Shown: one piece after another, positions 41,582-51,426 of the stretch
Layout of the letters: each line of letters begins with the position of its first letter
Position numbering within the stretch: position 1 is the first letter of the stretch
Source of the DNA: Bacteroidota bacterium
GTDB lineage: Bacteria; Bacteroidota; Bacteroidia; Bacteroidales; JAAUTT01
Reading direction: 5' to 3'
Length of the DNA stretch: 64,000 bases
Assembly (NCBI GenBank): GCA_030706405.1
Contig: JAUZOO010000004.1
Coordinates: forward strand, 434,765-498,764
The notes under the pieces: model-generated
The model's input: the letters and a program-made list of their open reading frames with translations, nothing else
Told to the model about the DNA's origin: nothing
Database searches by the model: none
Position numbers and translations under genes: made by a program

Positions 41582-42691
41582 TTAGTATTTTTTTGTCAAT
41601 TTAATCATATCATCAACAACACTCTTGCGTTGGTTATTGCGATCGAAGAGTACGGGATAGTCTTTTCTGCCGCGGATCGGAAAGCCATTCAACCATGTTC
41701 CGGTATCGCTCAGCCCCCAAACGGTAACGCGGTCAATCACATCGTTATATTTAAGAAAGAGTTCGAACATATCGAGCACACGCTTGTTCCATTTCTGCTG
41801 AACTGAATCTGGCACGCCATCGCGATAGGGATCCATTTCTTTTGAATACTTAAAATTCATTGAAATATTGGCTCCGTCATACGGACTAGGCAGGATTGAA
41901 ATATCCCATTCAGTAATGAGGATATGTACACCAGCATCCTTCAGCTTCTTAAAACTTGTTTCGGTAGCTGCAACCGAGGGAGTATTTATGTGCATGTGCG
42001 ATTGCGAACCTACGGCATCAATACGGCAACCGGCAGCCTTCAGCTCCTTTACCATTTGTACAATCCCATCGCATTTTGTAGGAGACTCAACATTATAATC
42101 GTTGTAGTACAATTCGGCATTGGGGTCGGCTTCGTGCGCATACTGAAAAGCATATTTTATAAAGTCTTTACCCAGAATCTGGTAGAATTTACTTTTGCGG
42201 TACGAGCCATTGTCTTCGAACGCTTCGTTCACAACATCCCACCCTTTAACACGACCTTTGTAGCGGCCAACAACAGCATAGATATGCTTACGCATACGCT
42301 CTTTCAGCACCTCTGGTGAAACATCCTTTCCGGTTGAATCAACAAACATCCATCTTCCTATTTGCGAATGCCAGATAAGACAGTGACCCGTTACAACTTG
42401 TTTGTTTTTCTCTCCAAAAGCTACAAATTTATCTGCATCTTCCCAGTTGAACTTATTTTCTTCCGGATGGGTAGGTTGGGGTTTCATGCAGTTTTCGGCA
42501 ACAATAGTACTGAATTCCTTAGCAATCAGCTCTGATTCGATGGGGCTAACACCATTGACTTGTTGCATATTGACAGCTACGCCAAACAGAAATTTACCTT
42601 TGGTAGCCTCAGCTAATGTTTTTTGAGCCATGGCATGTACGGATACCAGTAAACCAAGCGTAGTAATTGCAAAAACAGTTCCAATTTTCAT
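41582..42691 (-). CDS. GH10 endo-beta-1,4-xylanase
   Basis: 369 residues; signal peptide ending ...VHAMAQ (23). A plain GH10 barrel with NCMKPQPTHP (67-76), TGHCLIWHSQ (101-110), acid/base Glu156 in WDVVNEAF and nucleophile Glu261 in ITEWDIS. No carbohydrate-binding module and no lipobox, so probably a periplasmic enzyme that shortens imported xylo-oligosaccharides rather than attacking polymer at the surface. It is the only backbone-cleaving xylanase seen in the window. Located 18 bp after the symporter stop and 7 bp before the cytoplasmic GH43, a tight operon. Confidence 0.96.
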   Translation of the reverse strand: MKIGTVFAITTLGLLVSVHAMAQKTLAEATKGKFLFGVAVNMQQVNGVSPIESELIAKEFSTIVAENCMKPQPTHPEENKFNWEDADKFVAFGEKNKQVVTGHCLIWHSQIGRWMFVDSTGKDVSPEVLKERMRKHIYAVVGRYKGRVKGWDVVNEAFEDNGSYRKSKFYQILGKDFIKYAFQYAHEADPNAELYYNDYNVESPTKCDGIVQMVKELKAAGCRIDAVGSQSHMHINTPSVAATETSFKKLKDAGVHILITEWDISILPSPYDGANISMNFKYSKEMDPYRDGVPDSVQQKWNKRVLDMFELFLKYNDVIDRVTVWGLSDTGTWLNGFPIRGRKDYPVLFDRNNQRKSVVDDMIKLTKKY

Positions 42692-42709
42692 ATTATTCGT
42701 TGTATTTAA

Positions 42710-44179
42710 TTAATCTATATGTGCAGGCTCTTTCCTGCGGGCTTTCAATTCTGCTTCAATTTTTACTTCCATTTTCTTATCAATTACATAGAAAAAAAGC
42801 AGGCCAACACCTATAAGAAACGGAATTGACGGATATATACTCACAAGCAGTTTTGCTCCATCGGCTACAGATTCCGGTTGAATAATTTCATGCCCGGCAG
42901 CCGCGCCATTTTTAGCGATATATCCGTATAAACTTAAAATCCATGCAACTAAAGCCCCTCCAATGGAAAGCCCTGCTTTAAGTCCCACCATCATAGCAGA
43001 AAAGATAATTGCAGTTGCCCTACGCTTTGTTTTCCATTCTGAATAGTCGGCAACATCGGCAATCATAGCCCAAAGAATAGGAATGGTAATACCATAGAAA
43101 AATCCATGCAGAATTTGCGAACCAAACATTAAGAGCACATTGTCAGGTTTGAAAAGGATAAAATCAAACACAAAAAAGGTAGCAACGAGTAAACCATACT
43201 TATAAACATCCCGCTTACCATATTTATCGGCAAGCCTTTTGGATAATGAAATCCCAACAATCATGAAGATTATACCTCCTGCATTAAACAACCCAAAACC
43301 GGCTGATACGGGATCAGATCCAAAGAAATTGATACCTACACCCGATAAAGCAGAGATGACAGGACTTATAAATTTAGCCAGAGCAACCTTATCAACGTAG
43401 TTATTAAAGTAATACACATACGAACTACCTTTCATAGCAAGGGTAATGAACACCAAAATGGTTAAGGAAAGCATGATGAACCAAGGCTTGTTCTGCGAAA
43501 GATCTGACAGGTCATCTTTTAATGAAGATTTTTGTTCCACACTAGGAACAATACGTTCTCTGGTTGAGAAGAATGTTATAAGCAGCATAACAGTACCAAC
43601 AATTGCCATCCATGTCATTACGGTTTCGATTCCGGCAGCCTTATCCCCGTGGCCGGCATATATAATAATAGGCAACATGAATACCTGCACAAAAAACTGA
43701 GCAAACATTACGGCCACAAACCGATACGACGAAATACTATTCCGCTCGCCCATATCCCCGGTTATCACACCACTCAAAGCCGAATATGGCAGGTTACTTG
43801 AAGCATAAAGCATCAACAAAAGGGAATAGGTTGCAGCGGCGTAGATTAACTTTCCTTTGTACGAAAAATTTGGTGTTGAAAATGCAAGAAGGGCCACTAC
43901 CCCCAAAGGAATAGCTGTGTAAAGGATCCAAGGCCTGAATTTGCCCCATTTCGAATTTGTTCTGTCGGCCAATACTCCAATTATTGGATTAAATAAAAAT
44001 GCAGCAGTTAAGCCAACAACAAGCATTATTATTGAGGCATCGGTGTTTTTAAGTCCATAAATGTCGGTATAGAAATATGCTAAATAGGTAATTAACGTTT
44101 GAAAGACCAGGTTAGCGGCCAAATCTCCCAAACTATACCCTATTTTTTCGAAGACTGAAATTTTCTGTATGTTTTTCAT
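42710..44179 (-). CDS. GPH-family sugar:cation symporter (xyloside transporter)
   Basis: 489 residues, about 12 hydrophobic membrane segments, no signal peptide. It belongs to the glycoside-pentoside-hexuronide:cation symporter family (MFS_2): EKIGYSLGDLAANLVFQ at 11-27 and the loop motif DRTNSKWGKFRPW at 72-84. Family members carry pentosides, melibiose and glucuronides across the inner membrane with Na+ or H+. Directly upstream of GH10 and the signal-less GH43, so import of xylobiose or short xylo-oligosaccharides into the cytoplasm is well supported by context. The ion and exact sugar are not readable. Confidence 0.93.
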   Translation of the reverse strand: MKNIQKISVFEKIGYSLGDLAANLVFQTLITYLAYFYTDIYGLKNTDASIIMLVVGLTAAFLFNPIIGVLADRTNSKWGKFRPWILYTAIPLGVVALLAFSTPNFSYKGKLIYAAATYSLLLMLYASSNLPYSALSGVITGDMGERNSISSYRFVAVMFAQFFVQVFMLPIIIYAGHGDKAAGIETVMTWMAIVGTVMLLITFFSTRERIVPSVEQKSSLKDDLSDLSQNKPWFIMLSLTILVFITLAMKGSSYVYYFNNYVDKVALAKFISPVISALSGVGINFFGSDPVSAGFGLFNAGGIIFMIVGISLSKRLADKYGKRDVYKYGLLVATFFVFDFILFKPDNVLLMFGSQILHGFFYGITIPILWAMIADVADYSEWKTKRRATAIIFSAMMVGLKAGLSIGGALVAWILSLYGYIAKNGAAAGHEIIQPESVADGAKLLVSIYPSIPFLIGVGLLFFYVIDKKMEVKIEAELKARRKEPAHID

Positions 44180-44206
44180 GTGAGTTATTATAAATAATAT
44201 TAGAAT

Positions 44207-46138
44207 TTACTTAGCTGTTGTAAAGGGAGATGCTGGTAATCCTTCCTTGTTTTTAAAATTGGATTCGGCAGGATTATCGTCCCATGCATAGCGCACTACT
44301 GTAGGGTTGGGCACTTTTTTGCTCCATACCTTCACCTTATTTTTTGAAAGCACCACGGCATTTGCCCATTCAAATTTCCCATCAGCACCTGAAATCTGAA
44401 AACCATCCAAAAGACAATTGGTAAAAAGTCCTTTCCCCACAGATTTGAATGTAAGGATGATGCTGTTGCCCGACGTCTCCATTGATTCGTACAAAGGCCC
44501 CGAACTTACCTCCAAGCTATCGTGATAAGCAATCCTTGCGGCCTCCATTGCCAACCGACGGGCTACCTCCTTTTTATTTAATGGATGAATGTCGTTCCAC
44601 TCGCCAATATCGGAAGTTACAGCCATCCCTGTATTAGGCAGTTCCAAAGCACGGCGTTGTGCCTCACGAACATTGGCCATACCACTTTCTACAGGTTGTT
44701 TATTGGGAATTCCCAGATTGGCTATCTGTGCAAACACAAATGGCATATCGGGTTGGTCAAATTTTGTGCGCCATCCGGTAATCAAATCTTTAAAGAGTTG
44801 ATGGTATTCTTCCATTTTAGTCCCGGTATTGGATTCGCCCTGATACCAAATTGTTCCTTTTAACCGATAGCCTATTACCGGACTAGTCAAACTGTTGTAC
44901 AGCCCGGCGGGACGTGCGCCTCCACCGCCACCACTACCTTGTCCCATAGTTGGTTTAAGGGAAGCTCCGATATGATAGTTCCAGTCTCCGGTTAAATCAA
45001 TCTTCTGCGATCCTACACGAAGTTCGTAAGGTTTATCTTCTACAAATCCGCCTTTTCCGCCAGGACATATTACCCGCACCATCAGTTTGTTTTTCCCGGG
45101 TTTCAATACCCCGACAGGCAGTTTATAAATTCGGGGAGGATATTGATAGGATATGGTTCCCACGAATGTTCCGTTCAAAAAGGCTGAGTCACTGTCGATG
45201 ATGCGACCTAAACGAAGCACCGCACTTTTGCCGACCAAAGAATCAGGGACATCGAACTCTTTATAAAACCAGATAGAGCCCATCCGCAAGTCAACACCTT
45301 TGTCGGACCAATAGCCAGGCAACGAAATCTGAGGCCAGCCAGACACATTCACTCCGGCTTTCGACCAGCGACCAATGCCCGAATCATTTTTAGCCAATTC
45401 GGCATTAAAATCAAAACGAACGGGATTCGCTACCGAAGTTCTGTTTGCTCGTATGGAATCAACTCTGGCCTTGGCCGCCTGCCATCTGTCCATATATAAT
45501 TTAAGATAGTCCTCACTTAACCACGACTCAATAGCAGAACCGCCTATAGCGTTATTGATTAAACCAATAGGTACTTTATATTTTTGATACAGCTCTGCCC
45601 CAAAAAAGTAAGACAGAGAAGAAAAATTCATAATATTTCCCTGTGTTGCCGGAAGCCATGTCCCATCTTTAAAATCGTTCTGAGGGATTTGTGCATCAAC
45701 ACGTACCGACGGCTTAAAGTAGCGGATATTGGTATTATTGGTTTGCTCTATTTCAGTTTGGTACAAATCGAGCACCCTGTAAACCATCAATTCCATATTC
45801 GATTGCCCTGAACATAGCCAAACATCGCCAACTAAAATGTTACGAATTTCAATTTCATTTACCTTCATATTGAAAGGTCCACCTGCTTTTTGCGCTGGCA
45901 AATAAGTCTTCCAATTCCCTTGTTTGTCCGTTTTGGTTTGATAGGTTTTCCCTCGAAATTCAATTTTGACTTTCTCATTAGGATCAGCCCAACCCCATAT
46001 TTTCAGCGGAACATCACGCTGAAGCACCATCCCGTCCGAAATCAACCGGGGTAGTTTCACTTTGGCACTTACAGAAGTAGTAAATCCTATCAGTAACAAC
46101 AAAGCCCAAAGACTAAACCTATATCTAAACAAACTCAT
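44207..46138 (-). CDS. SasA-type carbohydrate O-acetylesterase with GH2-like insert
   Basis: The frame is open to 46186, but the signal peptide MSLFRYRFSLWALLLLIGF begins at 46138 (643 residues). An N-terminal Ig-like strand region (ISDGMVLQRDVPLKIWGWAD) precedes the SASA SGNH domain with GQSNMEL at 111-117 (nucleophile Ser113). It is split by a beta-sandwich insert at about 270-400 resembling the GH2 sugar-binding domain (FYKEFDVPDSLVGKSAVLRL). The SGNH fold then resumes with WYQGESNTG and DIHPLNKKEVARRLA (Asp/His). This layout is the usual Bacteroidota 'sialate O-acetylesterase', many of which act on acetylated xylan or other plant glycans. It is 27 bp upstream of the symporter gene. Confidence 0.9.
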   Translation of the reverse strand: MSLFRYRFSLWALLLLIGFTTSVSAKVKLPRLISDGMVLQRDVPLKIWGWADPNEKVKIEFRGKTYQTKTDKQGNWKTYLPAQKAGGPFNMKVNEIEIRNILVGDVWLCSGQSNMELMVYRVLDLYQTEIEQTNNTNIRYFKPSVRVDAQIPQNDFKDGTWLPATQGNIMNFSSLSYFFGAELYQKYKVPIGLINNAIGGSAIESWLSEDYLKLYMDRWQAAKARVDSIRANRTSVANPVRFDFNAELAKNDSGIGRWSKAGVNVSGWPQISLPGYWSDKGVDLRMGSIWFYKEFDVPDSLVGKSAVLRLGRIIDSDSAFLNGTFVGTISYQYPPRIYKLPVGVLKPGKNKLMVRVICPGGKGGFVEDKPYELRVGSQKIDLTGDWNYHIGASLKPTMGQGSGGGGGARPAGLYNSLTSPVIGYRLKGTIWYQGESNTGTKMEEYHQLFKDLITGWRTKFDQPDMPFVFAQIANLGIPNKQPVESGMANVREAQRRALELPNTGMAVTSDIGEWNDIHPLNKKEVARRLAMEAARIAYHDSLEVSSGPLYESMETSGNSIILTFKSVGKGLFTNCLLDGFQISGADGKFEWANAVVLSKNKVKVWSKKVPNPTVVRYAWDDNPAESNFKNKEGLPASPFTTAK

Positions 46139-46197
46139 ATTCAAACAATTATTACAATTAATCCAAAACACAAACTCAAAATTCATTCAATTCTAAT

Positions 46198-47328
46198 TCA
46201 ATACTCCACCACTTGCTCCGTCCATGTTGGTTTATTAATGAAGAACATTCCATCTCTGTAGGTCACGGGTTCAATCCCCATTTGAGGGGTTAATTCCCAA
46301 GATTCGAAAGTTTGGCAGTACGGATATGGGCGTTTTTCATACATCAAATAATGACACGAATTCCACAGCTTACCATCGGGTCCCTCGAATATGGCATTAT
46401 GGCCAGTTTCACAATAAGGATCGTCCGTATCCTGAAACTTCAAATGATCATATCCACCTTCAACAGCTAGTTCTAGACGATATCCCTTTTTGCGTGTCCC
46501 AAAAATTGGCTCTCGGGATGCCAGCACCCAAGGACCAAGTGGAGATTTGGATTTCAAAAGACCTACTTCGTAACCTCGGGTCCAGGTCGAAAAGAACATA
46601 AAATAGGTCCCGTCTCTTTTTAGCACGAATGGACCTTCGATTCCTCCCGCCATCCATTCGGGATAGCCAGGTTGTTTTTTATCAAGAAATTTTTGAATGC
46701 CCCCAACAAGTTTACCTGTAACCAAATCAATTTTTGCCTGAAACAATCCGTTTCCGCTACAATAGAGGTAAGTCTGCCCATCCTCATCCTCGAATAAGGT
46801 CGCATCGTTGTTATACTGAGGCGTAAGAGGTCCGTTAACCAACTTATATGGACCGGTTACCTGATCGGCTACAAACAGCCAGATACTATGTGTACTCATA
46901 CCTTTAGGGTCCTCTTTGGTAACTTTTCCGCTATTTACAGTGAGCCAGTACTTATTTTTAATAAAATGAATTTCGGGGGCCCAGAACCTGCCATTATAAG
47001 GACAATCGACTGAAAGTTTGCTCGCATCAATAAGCCACGAATGCTGCTTCCAATGAATTAAATCGTCGGAAACCAACAAGCGCACTCCGGGGTTTGGGCC
47101 TGTCCACACTGGATTGGAAGTTCCTGTACAATACCATTTGTTGCCTACCTTTATAATGCAATGGTCGCGCATGGATATAGAAGAATCCCGTGTAATAGGA
47201 TTAGTATAGCGAAATATATGGGTCGTTGCATTTTCATTATTCGATGTTCCTTTTTCGGAGCTTAGTTGAGCAAAGCATGTAGTTGACAACGCTAGTAAAC
47301 TCGAAAACAAAATCATTTTACATTTCAT
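46198..47328 (-). CDS. GH43 glycosidase (divergent, single domain)
   Basis: The longest frame starts at 47496, inside the 3' end of the GH115 gene. The signal peptide MKCKMILFSSLLALSTTCFAQ starts at 47328, giving 376 residues. GH43 residues: base Asp55 in SMRDHCII (not the usual ADP form), Asp175 (NNDATLF) and acid Glu231 (GGIEGPF). No accessory domain. The RDHCII motif marks a subfamily distinct from the other GH43 proteins here, and its substrate is not predictable by eye. Gap of 103 bp to the GH115 upstream, containing a small hairpin. Confidence 0.88.
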   Translation of the reverse strand: MKCKMILFSSLLALSTTCFAQLSSEKGTSNNENATTHIFRYTNPITRDSSISMRDHCIIKVGNKWYCTGTSNPVWTGPNPGVRLLVSDDLIHWKQHSWLIDASKLSVDCPYNGRFWAPEIHFIKNKYWLTVNSGKVTKEDPKGMSTHSIWLFVADQVTGPYKLVNGPLTPQYNNDATLFEDEDGQTYLYCSGNGLFQAKIDLVTGKLVGGIQKFLDKKQPGYPEWMAGGIEGPFVLKRDGTYFMFFSTWTRGYEVGLLKSKSPLGPWVLASREPIFGTRKKGYRLELAVEGGYDHLKFQDTDDPYCETGHNAIFEGPDGKLWNSCHYLMYEKRPYPYCQTFESWELTPQMGIEPVTYRDGMFFINKPTWTEQVVEY

Positions 47329-47365
47329 CCGCACATAATTGGTTTTTAAAGGTCGGATGCAGCTC

Positions 47366-47383
47366 GCATGACTTTGTTCATGC
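47366..47383 (-). promoter_or_regulatory. Small hairpin in GH115-GH43 gap
   Basis: GCATGA (47366-47371) pairs with TCATGC (47378-47383) around a 6-nt loop. It lies in the 103-bp gap between the GH115 stop and the GH43 start. The stem is short (6 bp) and has no T-run after it on the minus strand. A weak candidate for an RNA element only. Confidence 0.25.
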
Positions 47384-47431
47384 CTATTTGTGTTTTTTGA
47401 AAAACATGCTCGGTTCATATTTAAGACTTTA

Positions 47432-50023
47432 TTATCTTGTATAAGGACTTTCCACCATTTTGAGATGGGTTTGTTCGTAACCTCCGTTATCGACAATCAC
47501 TTTATTGAATACAACACCCGGATCCAAAGGTCGAATTGTTAAAACATGCATCCCATCCGTACTACGGGGCAAAGCAAGGGTTGTAACGGTCTCTATCATT
47601 CTGGCAGCACCGGCAGGATACATTTTAGAGTAATTGTTTTTCCAAATCAACAGATCGTTAATATTCCAGATCTTTTCCTTGCCACCGTCAAACGAAACGG
47701 CTACACTTTGCCCGCCCGTCTTGAATGGGAGCGTACAACTTAAAAAAATGCGAACTTTAACACTGTCGGACTTTGGGACAATGTTCATTTTATATGTCAA
47801 CGCTGTTCCGTCAGTTTTCTCAGTATAAGGCATCAGGGCAACACCCGAAAGAGTTCTTCCCAGATCGGGGATTACTGTCCATTTCGTCTTAACGTTTGCT
47901 TCATTTCCGAAATAATGCTCAGCTTCCATTACAACCACGCCATTCTTCTCGCTAAAAACACAACCTCCCAGCTTTGCTTCTTCCGGTTTTACACGGGTAA
48001 CCTGGGGCATAATATTACCGCCCCGGGGTTCATCCCACGATCTGTATCCGATATGGGTCTGATCCATCATGTGATTCCATTTACCACCGGCTACATTCAA
48101 ATTGTAATCTTTCGAAAGTTCCGCATCGCGTTTAAAGCAATACTCAACACGGTCGGCCCAATAATTCGCTTTAAGTTCTTTTTTACTTGCCAGTTTCGAA
48201 TTCATGGCCACAGCATAATACATATCATAAAGATTTGCCATTGCGCGTACCGGGTGGAGAACCAGTTCCATATAGGCGTCCTTATATTGATTCGGCAGTT
48301 TTAAATACTGCCGCAACGCTTTTGCTTCAAGCGCCAGATACGCATCTTTAACCTGAAGGAATTCACCGCTCTCCAGATTGTATGTTTTACTATTGAGCAT
48401 TTCGGCGGTAACCCGGCTATTATATTTACAATAAGTATTCAATATCTCGGAAGCCTCTGCAGCTTCCTCGGGACCAAACTTATCTTCACAGAATTTCAGG
48501 GCATATTCATCCAGATTGTTCGCGTTAAAAGATGCGGGGTTCCAAGCCATTTGCAGGAAAAAATCCATCGGATATTCATTGGGCTTCAAATCGCCTACAT
48601 TCAAAATCCAAACTTTATCGACGCCATAGCTGTAAGTCAATTGCAATTGTTCCCACATATGCGGGATTTGAGTCATATTTAACCATTGATAAGACCTTGG
48701 AGCTCCATGTAAATCCACGTGATAGTACATTCCATAACCGCCAGGATGCTTTTTCGCATTAAGCTCGGGCAAACGACGCACATCTCCCCAGTTATCATCG
48801 CACAACAAAACAATCACATCGTCAGGAACCTTCATTCCCTGATCGTAATAATCGAGGACCTCGCTGTATAGTGCCCATATTTGGGGAGTTTTGGGAGCGG
48901 ACTTTTGGGTCACTTTCTCAATAATTCCCCGCTGATCTTTCATGATCCGTTCCAGTAACTTAAAATTCTTGTCCGCACTCCCGGCATCACTCATAGGCAT
49001 GTCTCCATCGCCACGCATAGCCATAGTGATTATCTGTTCATAATTCTTATTCCGCTCAAGACCATCTTCCCAAAATTTCTTTAGTCCTGCTTCGTTAGTC
49101 TTATAATTCCATTCCCCATTGCCATATTCTTTTCGATGTTTGCCCCATTCCCTTTGCGCACGCATCATGGGCTCATGGTGAGATGTGCCCATAACAATCC
49201 CATACTCATCGGCAAGGCGTGGATTTTCAGGATCGTCCTCATTGAAGGCATTTCCCCACATGGCTGGCCATAAGTAATTAGCCCTTAACCTGAGCAATAG
49301 CTCAAACATATGAGTGTACATTTTACTATTAACTCCTCCAAATTTTCCCGTTGTCCAACCGGTAAAGCACGGAGCCTCATCGTTAATAAAAATCCCCCGG
49401 TAACGCACTTTGGGCTCACCCGAAACATAACGCCCTTGCAAGACATAGGCTGCAGGACGTTTCTTCGCGGGGACATCGGCCCACCAGTACCAAGGCGAAA
49501 CACCTAATTGTTTCGACAACTCATAAATGCCATAAATGGTTCCGCGTTTATCGCTACCGGCAATCACAAGCAGTTGTTTAGTGTTTGGTTGCGGATTGGA
49601 AACCGTGGTAATCACAAAACTTTCCCATTTTCCTTTTAAATCTTTAACATCAAGCTTTTTTGATGAAACCAGCTTATCGATCAGTTTACTTTTCCCAAGT
49701 GTTCCAATTACGATCTCATACTCGGCGAACGCCTCTGACGTAAACAATTGAGGTTTAACTCCGGTAACACTGTCAATATCATTTTGAAGGTCTCCAATAG
49801 CTCGTATTACACCTTTATAATCATCTTTATCATAACAAAGTGGCGCAACAACATGATCTTTGGCAACAACCGGAAAATCTAAATTTGTTTGAGCATTTTC
49901 CGTAATAATATTTGATGTTAACGCGCCTGTTTGCTGTGCTCCAAGTGGTAAGCAAATGTTTAAAAATAAAAGACAGAACACCCCGGAATAGCAACTAAAA
50001 ACAGACCTCAATAACATCTTCAT
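47432..50023 (-). CDS. GH115 alpha-glucuronidase (no BACON-like module)
   Basis: 863 residues; signal peptide ending about ...PLGAQQ (31). N-terminal domain with KDDYKGVIRAIGDLQNDIDS, then KRGTIYGIYELSKQLGVSPW and a catalytic barrel with NPRLADEYGIVMGTSHHEPM. The helical domain (DQTHIGYRSWDEPRGGNI) is followed directly by the C-terminal beta-sandwich (VMEAEHYFG; MHVLTIRPLDPGVVFNKVIV). About 115 residues shorter than the GH115 at 8820, which has an extra BACON-like module at that junction. Removes (4-O-methyl)glucuronate from xylan; periplasmic by signal type. The stop at 47432 is 31 bp after the GH43-CBM6 gene set begins upstream at 50055. Confidence 0.95.
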   Translation of the reverse strand: MKMLLRSVFSCYSGVFCLLFLNICLPLGAQQTGALTSNIITENAQTNLDFPVVAKDHVVAPLCYDKDDYKGVIRAIGDLQNDIDSVTGVKPQLFTSEAFAEYEIVIGTLGKSKLIDKLVSSKKLDVKDLKGKWESFVITTVSNPQPNTKQLLVIAGSDKRGTIYGIYELSKQLGVSPWYWWADVPAKKRPAAYVLQGRYVSGEPKVRYRGIFINDEAPCFTGWTTGKFGGVNSKMYTHMFELLLRLRANYLWPAMWGNAFNEDDPENPRLADEYGIVMGTSHHEPMMRAQREWGKHRKEYGNGEWNYKTNEAGLKKFWEDGLERNKNYEQIITMAMRGDGDMPMSDAGSADKNFKLLERIMKDQRGIIEKVTQKSAPKTPQIWALYSEVLDYYDQGMKVPDDVIVLLCDDNWGDVRRLPELNAKKHPGGYGMYYHVDLHGAPRSYQWLNMTQIPHMWEQLQLTYSYGVDKVWILNVGDLKPNEYPMDFFLQMAWNPASFNANNLDEYALKFCEDKFGPEEAAEASEILNTYCKYNSRVTAEMLNSKTYNLESGEFLQVKDAYLALEAKALRQYLKLPNQYKDAYMELVLHPVRAMANLYDMYYAVAMNSKLASKKELKANYWADRVEYCFKRDAELSKDYNLNVAGGKWNHMMDQTHIGYRSWDEPRGGNIMPQVTRVKPEEAKLGGCVFSEKNGVVVMEAEHYFGNEANVKTKWTVIPDLGRTLSGVALMPYTEKTDGTALTYKMNIVPKSDSVKVRIFLSCTLPFKTGGQSVAVSFDGGKEKIWNINDLLIWKNNYSKMYPAGAARMIETVTTLALPRSTDGMHVLTIRPLDPGVVFNKVIVDNGGYEQTHLKMVESPYTR

Positions 50024-50054
50024 ATTCGCCAGAATTATAATCGATAATTAAAAT

Positions 50055-51404
50055 CTATTCAAAACTGATCCAGTCCACGTCAACAGGTCTTCCGTCCAAA
50101 GACATTAACACCAAGTCCTGCACACCGGACTTTAATCCCGATATTGGCACTTTGACATTCGTCCACACTTTGCTATGGGGAATATTAATCTTAGCCACGA
50201 CAGGACCGTTGGCATTGTTTAAGCGCAATTGCAAAACGCCACCTGTTTTCGAAAAAGCCCTGACATTCATTAATTTGTAGCGTTTATTTCCAAAATCAAC
50301 GCCATTATATTGAATCCAGGCGCCTTTGGCTTCAAAAACGGTTTTCCAGCCATCGAACGTATGGAGAGAATCGATAAAAGCTATCGAAATCCCTTTTTCG
50401 CTTATGCGGCTATACCTGTCTATTTGTATTTTTTTTGACGCATTGGTTAAGCCGACTCCTCGTAAGGTTGGTATGACTTTCCGGATAGTACCGTCGGCAT
50501 TAAAAAACAGGCTGTCAATCCGGACAGACCTGTTTTTGTCAAATTTAGGAGACAAGTCGTTGCTATGATAAAACAAGTACCATTGTCCTTTAAAGTTTAT
50601 AAATGACTGATGATTAGTCCAGCAGCCGGTAGGAGATTCATCCATGACGACACCGGAAACTTTAAAAGGCCCCATAGGACTATTGCTCATGGAGTATTCG
50701 AGACATTCCGTTTTGTTTTGAACATGCGGGTATGTGAGATAATAAACGCCGTTGCGTTCGAACAGGAATGGACCTTCCTTCAATCCCTTTTCGGGCAGAT
50801 TGGCTATAACCTGAGGTTCGGAAGCCAACTCCGTCATATTGTCCTTCAGTTTTGCTACGTATATATTCCCCTGCGCCCAGTATAAATAAGCTTGTCCATC
50901 CTTATCGACGAACGTACAGGGGTCGATTCCATGAACATTTTGAATTGGCTTAGATTCCGGAGTAAACGGACCGTAAGGGCTATCGGACACAGCTACTCCA
51001 ATTGAAAAACCTTTGCCATAAGTTGTATCCTTAGCCGGAGCCGGAAAATAGAAATAATATTTCCCATTTTTATAAGCACAATCCGGAGCCCACATGCTGA
51101 ATCCGGTTGGGTTAACCCAGTTAACTTTCCCCTGACTTACGATAACTCCATGATCTGTCCATTCGGTTAAATTATCGGATGAAAAAACATGGTAATCCTC
51201 CATGCAAAACCAGTTGGGACGCCCCTGCCCAAGCTTTCCCAAAATATCATGAGAAGGGTACAGGTAAACCCTGTCGCCAAAAACATGCGCTGAGGGATCG
51301 GCCGAAAACTGATTGGTAATAATAGGGTTCTGAGCAAAAATGCTGTCAGCGATTACCAACAACAGAAAACTCAACAAAAACACTCCGCTTTTTGGACAGC
51401 TCAT
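50055..51404 (-). CDS. GH43-CBM6 glycosidase (paralogue D)
   Basis: 449 residues; signal peptide ending ...DSIFAQ (25). GH43 residues: base Asp36 (SADPSAH), Asp161 (GIDPCTF) and acid Glu210 (LKEGPF). The N-terminal segment resembles the cytoplasmic GH43 at 40597 (DPxxHVFxxxxYLYPSHD), but here it is exported and carries a C-terminal CBM6-like domain (about 330-449; GVDFGNKRYKLMNVRAFSKT, ending VDVDWISF). So it is closer to the xylan-active group than to the paralogue A-C set. Predicted beta-xylosidase or arabinofuranosidase in the periplasm. 22 bp separate it from the gene upstream. Confidence 0.92.
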   Translation of the reverse strand: MSCPKSGVFLLSFLLLVIADSIFAQNPIITNQFSADPSAHVFGDRVYLYPSHDILGKLGQGRPNWFCMEDYHVFSSDNLTEWTDHGVIVSQGKVNWVNPTGFSMWAPDCAYKNGKYYFYFPAPAKDTTYGKGFSIGVAVSDSPYGPFTPESKPIQNVHGIDPCTFVDKDGQAYLYWAQGNIYVAKLKDNMTELASEPQVIANLPEKGLKEGPFLFERNGVYYLTYPHVQNKTECLEYSMSNSPMGPFKVSGVVMDESPTGCWTNHQSFINFKGQWYLFYHSNDLSPKFDKNRSVRIDSLFFNADGTIRKVIPTLRGVGLTNASKKIQIDRYSRISEKGISIAFIDSLHTFDGWKTVFEAKGAWIQYNGVDFGNKRYKLMNVRAFSKTGGVLQLRLNNANGPVVAKINIPHSKVWTNVKVPISGLKSGVQDLVLMSLDGRPVDVDWISFE

Positions 51405-51426
51405 CAGGTTATTACAGTTTTAAAAA

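Noticed and set aside
44207-46138. Sialic-acid metabolism role for the SasA-type esterase
   Set aside because: No sialidase, neuraminate lyase or sialic transporter in the window; the family name is historical and the context is xylan.
47329-47496. Longer N-terminus for the divergent GH43 gene
   Set aside because: Would overlap the end of the GH115 gene; the signal peptide begins at 47328.
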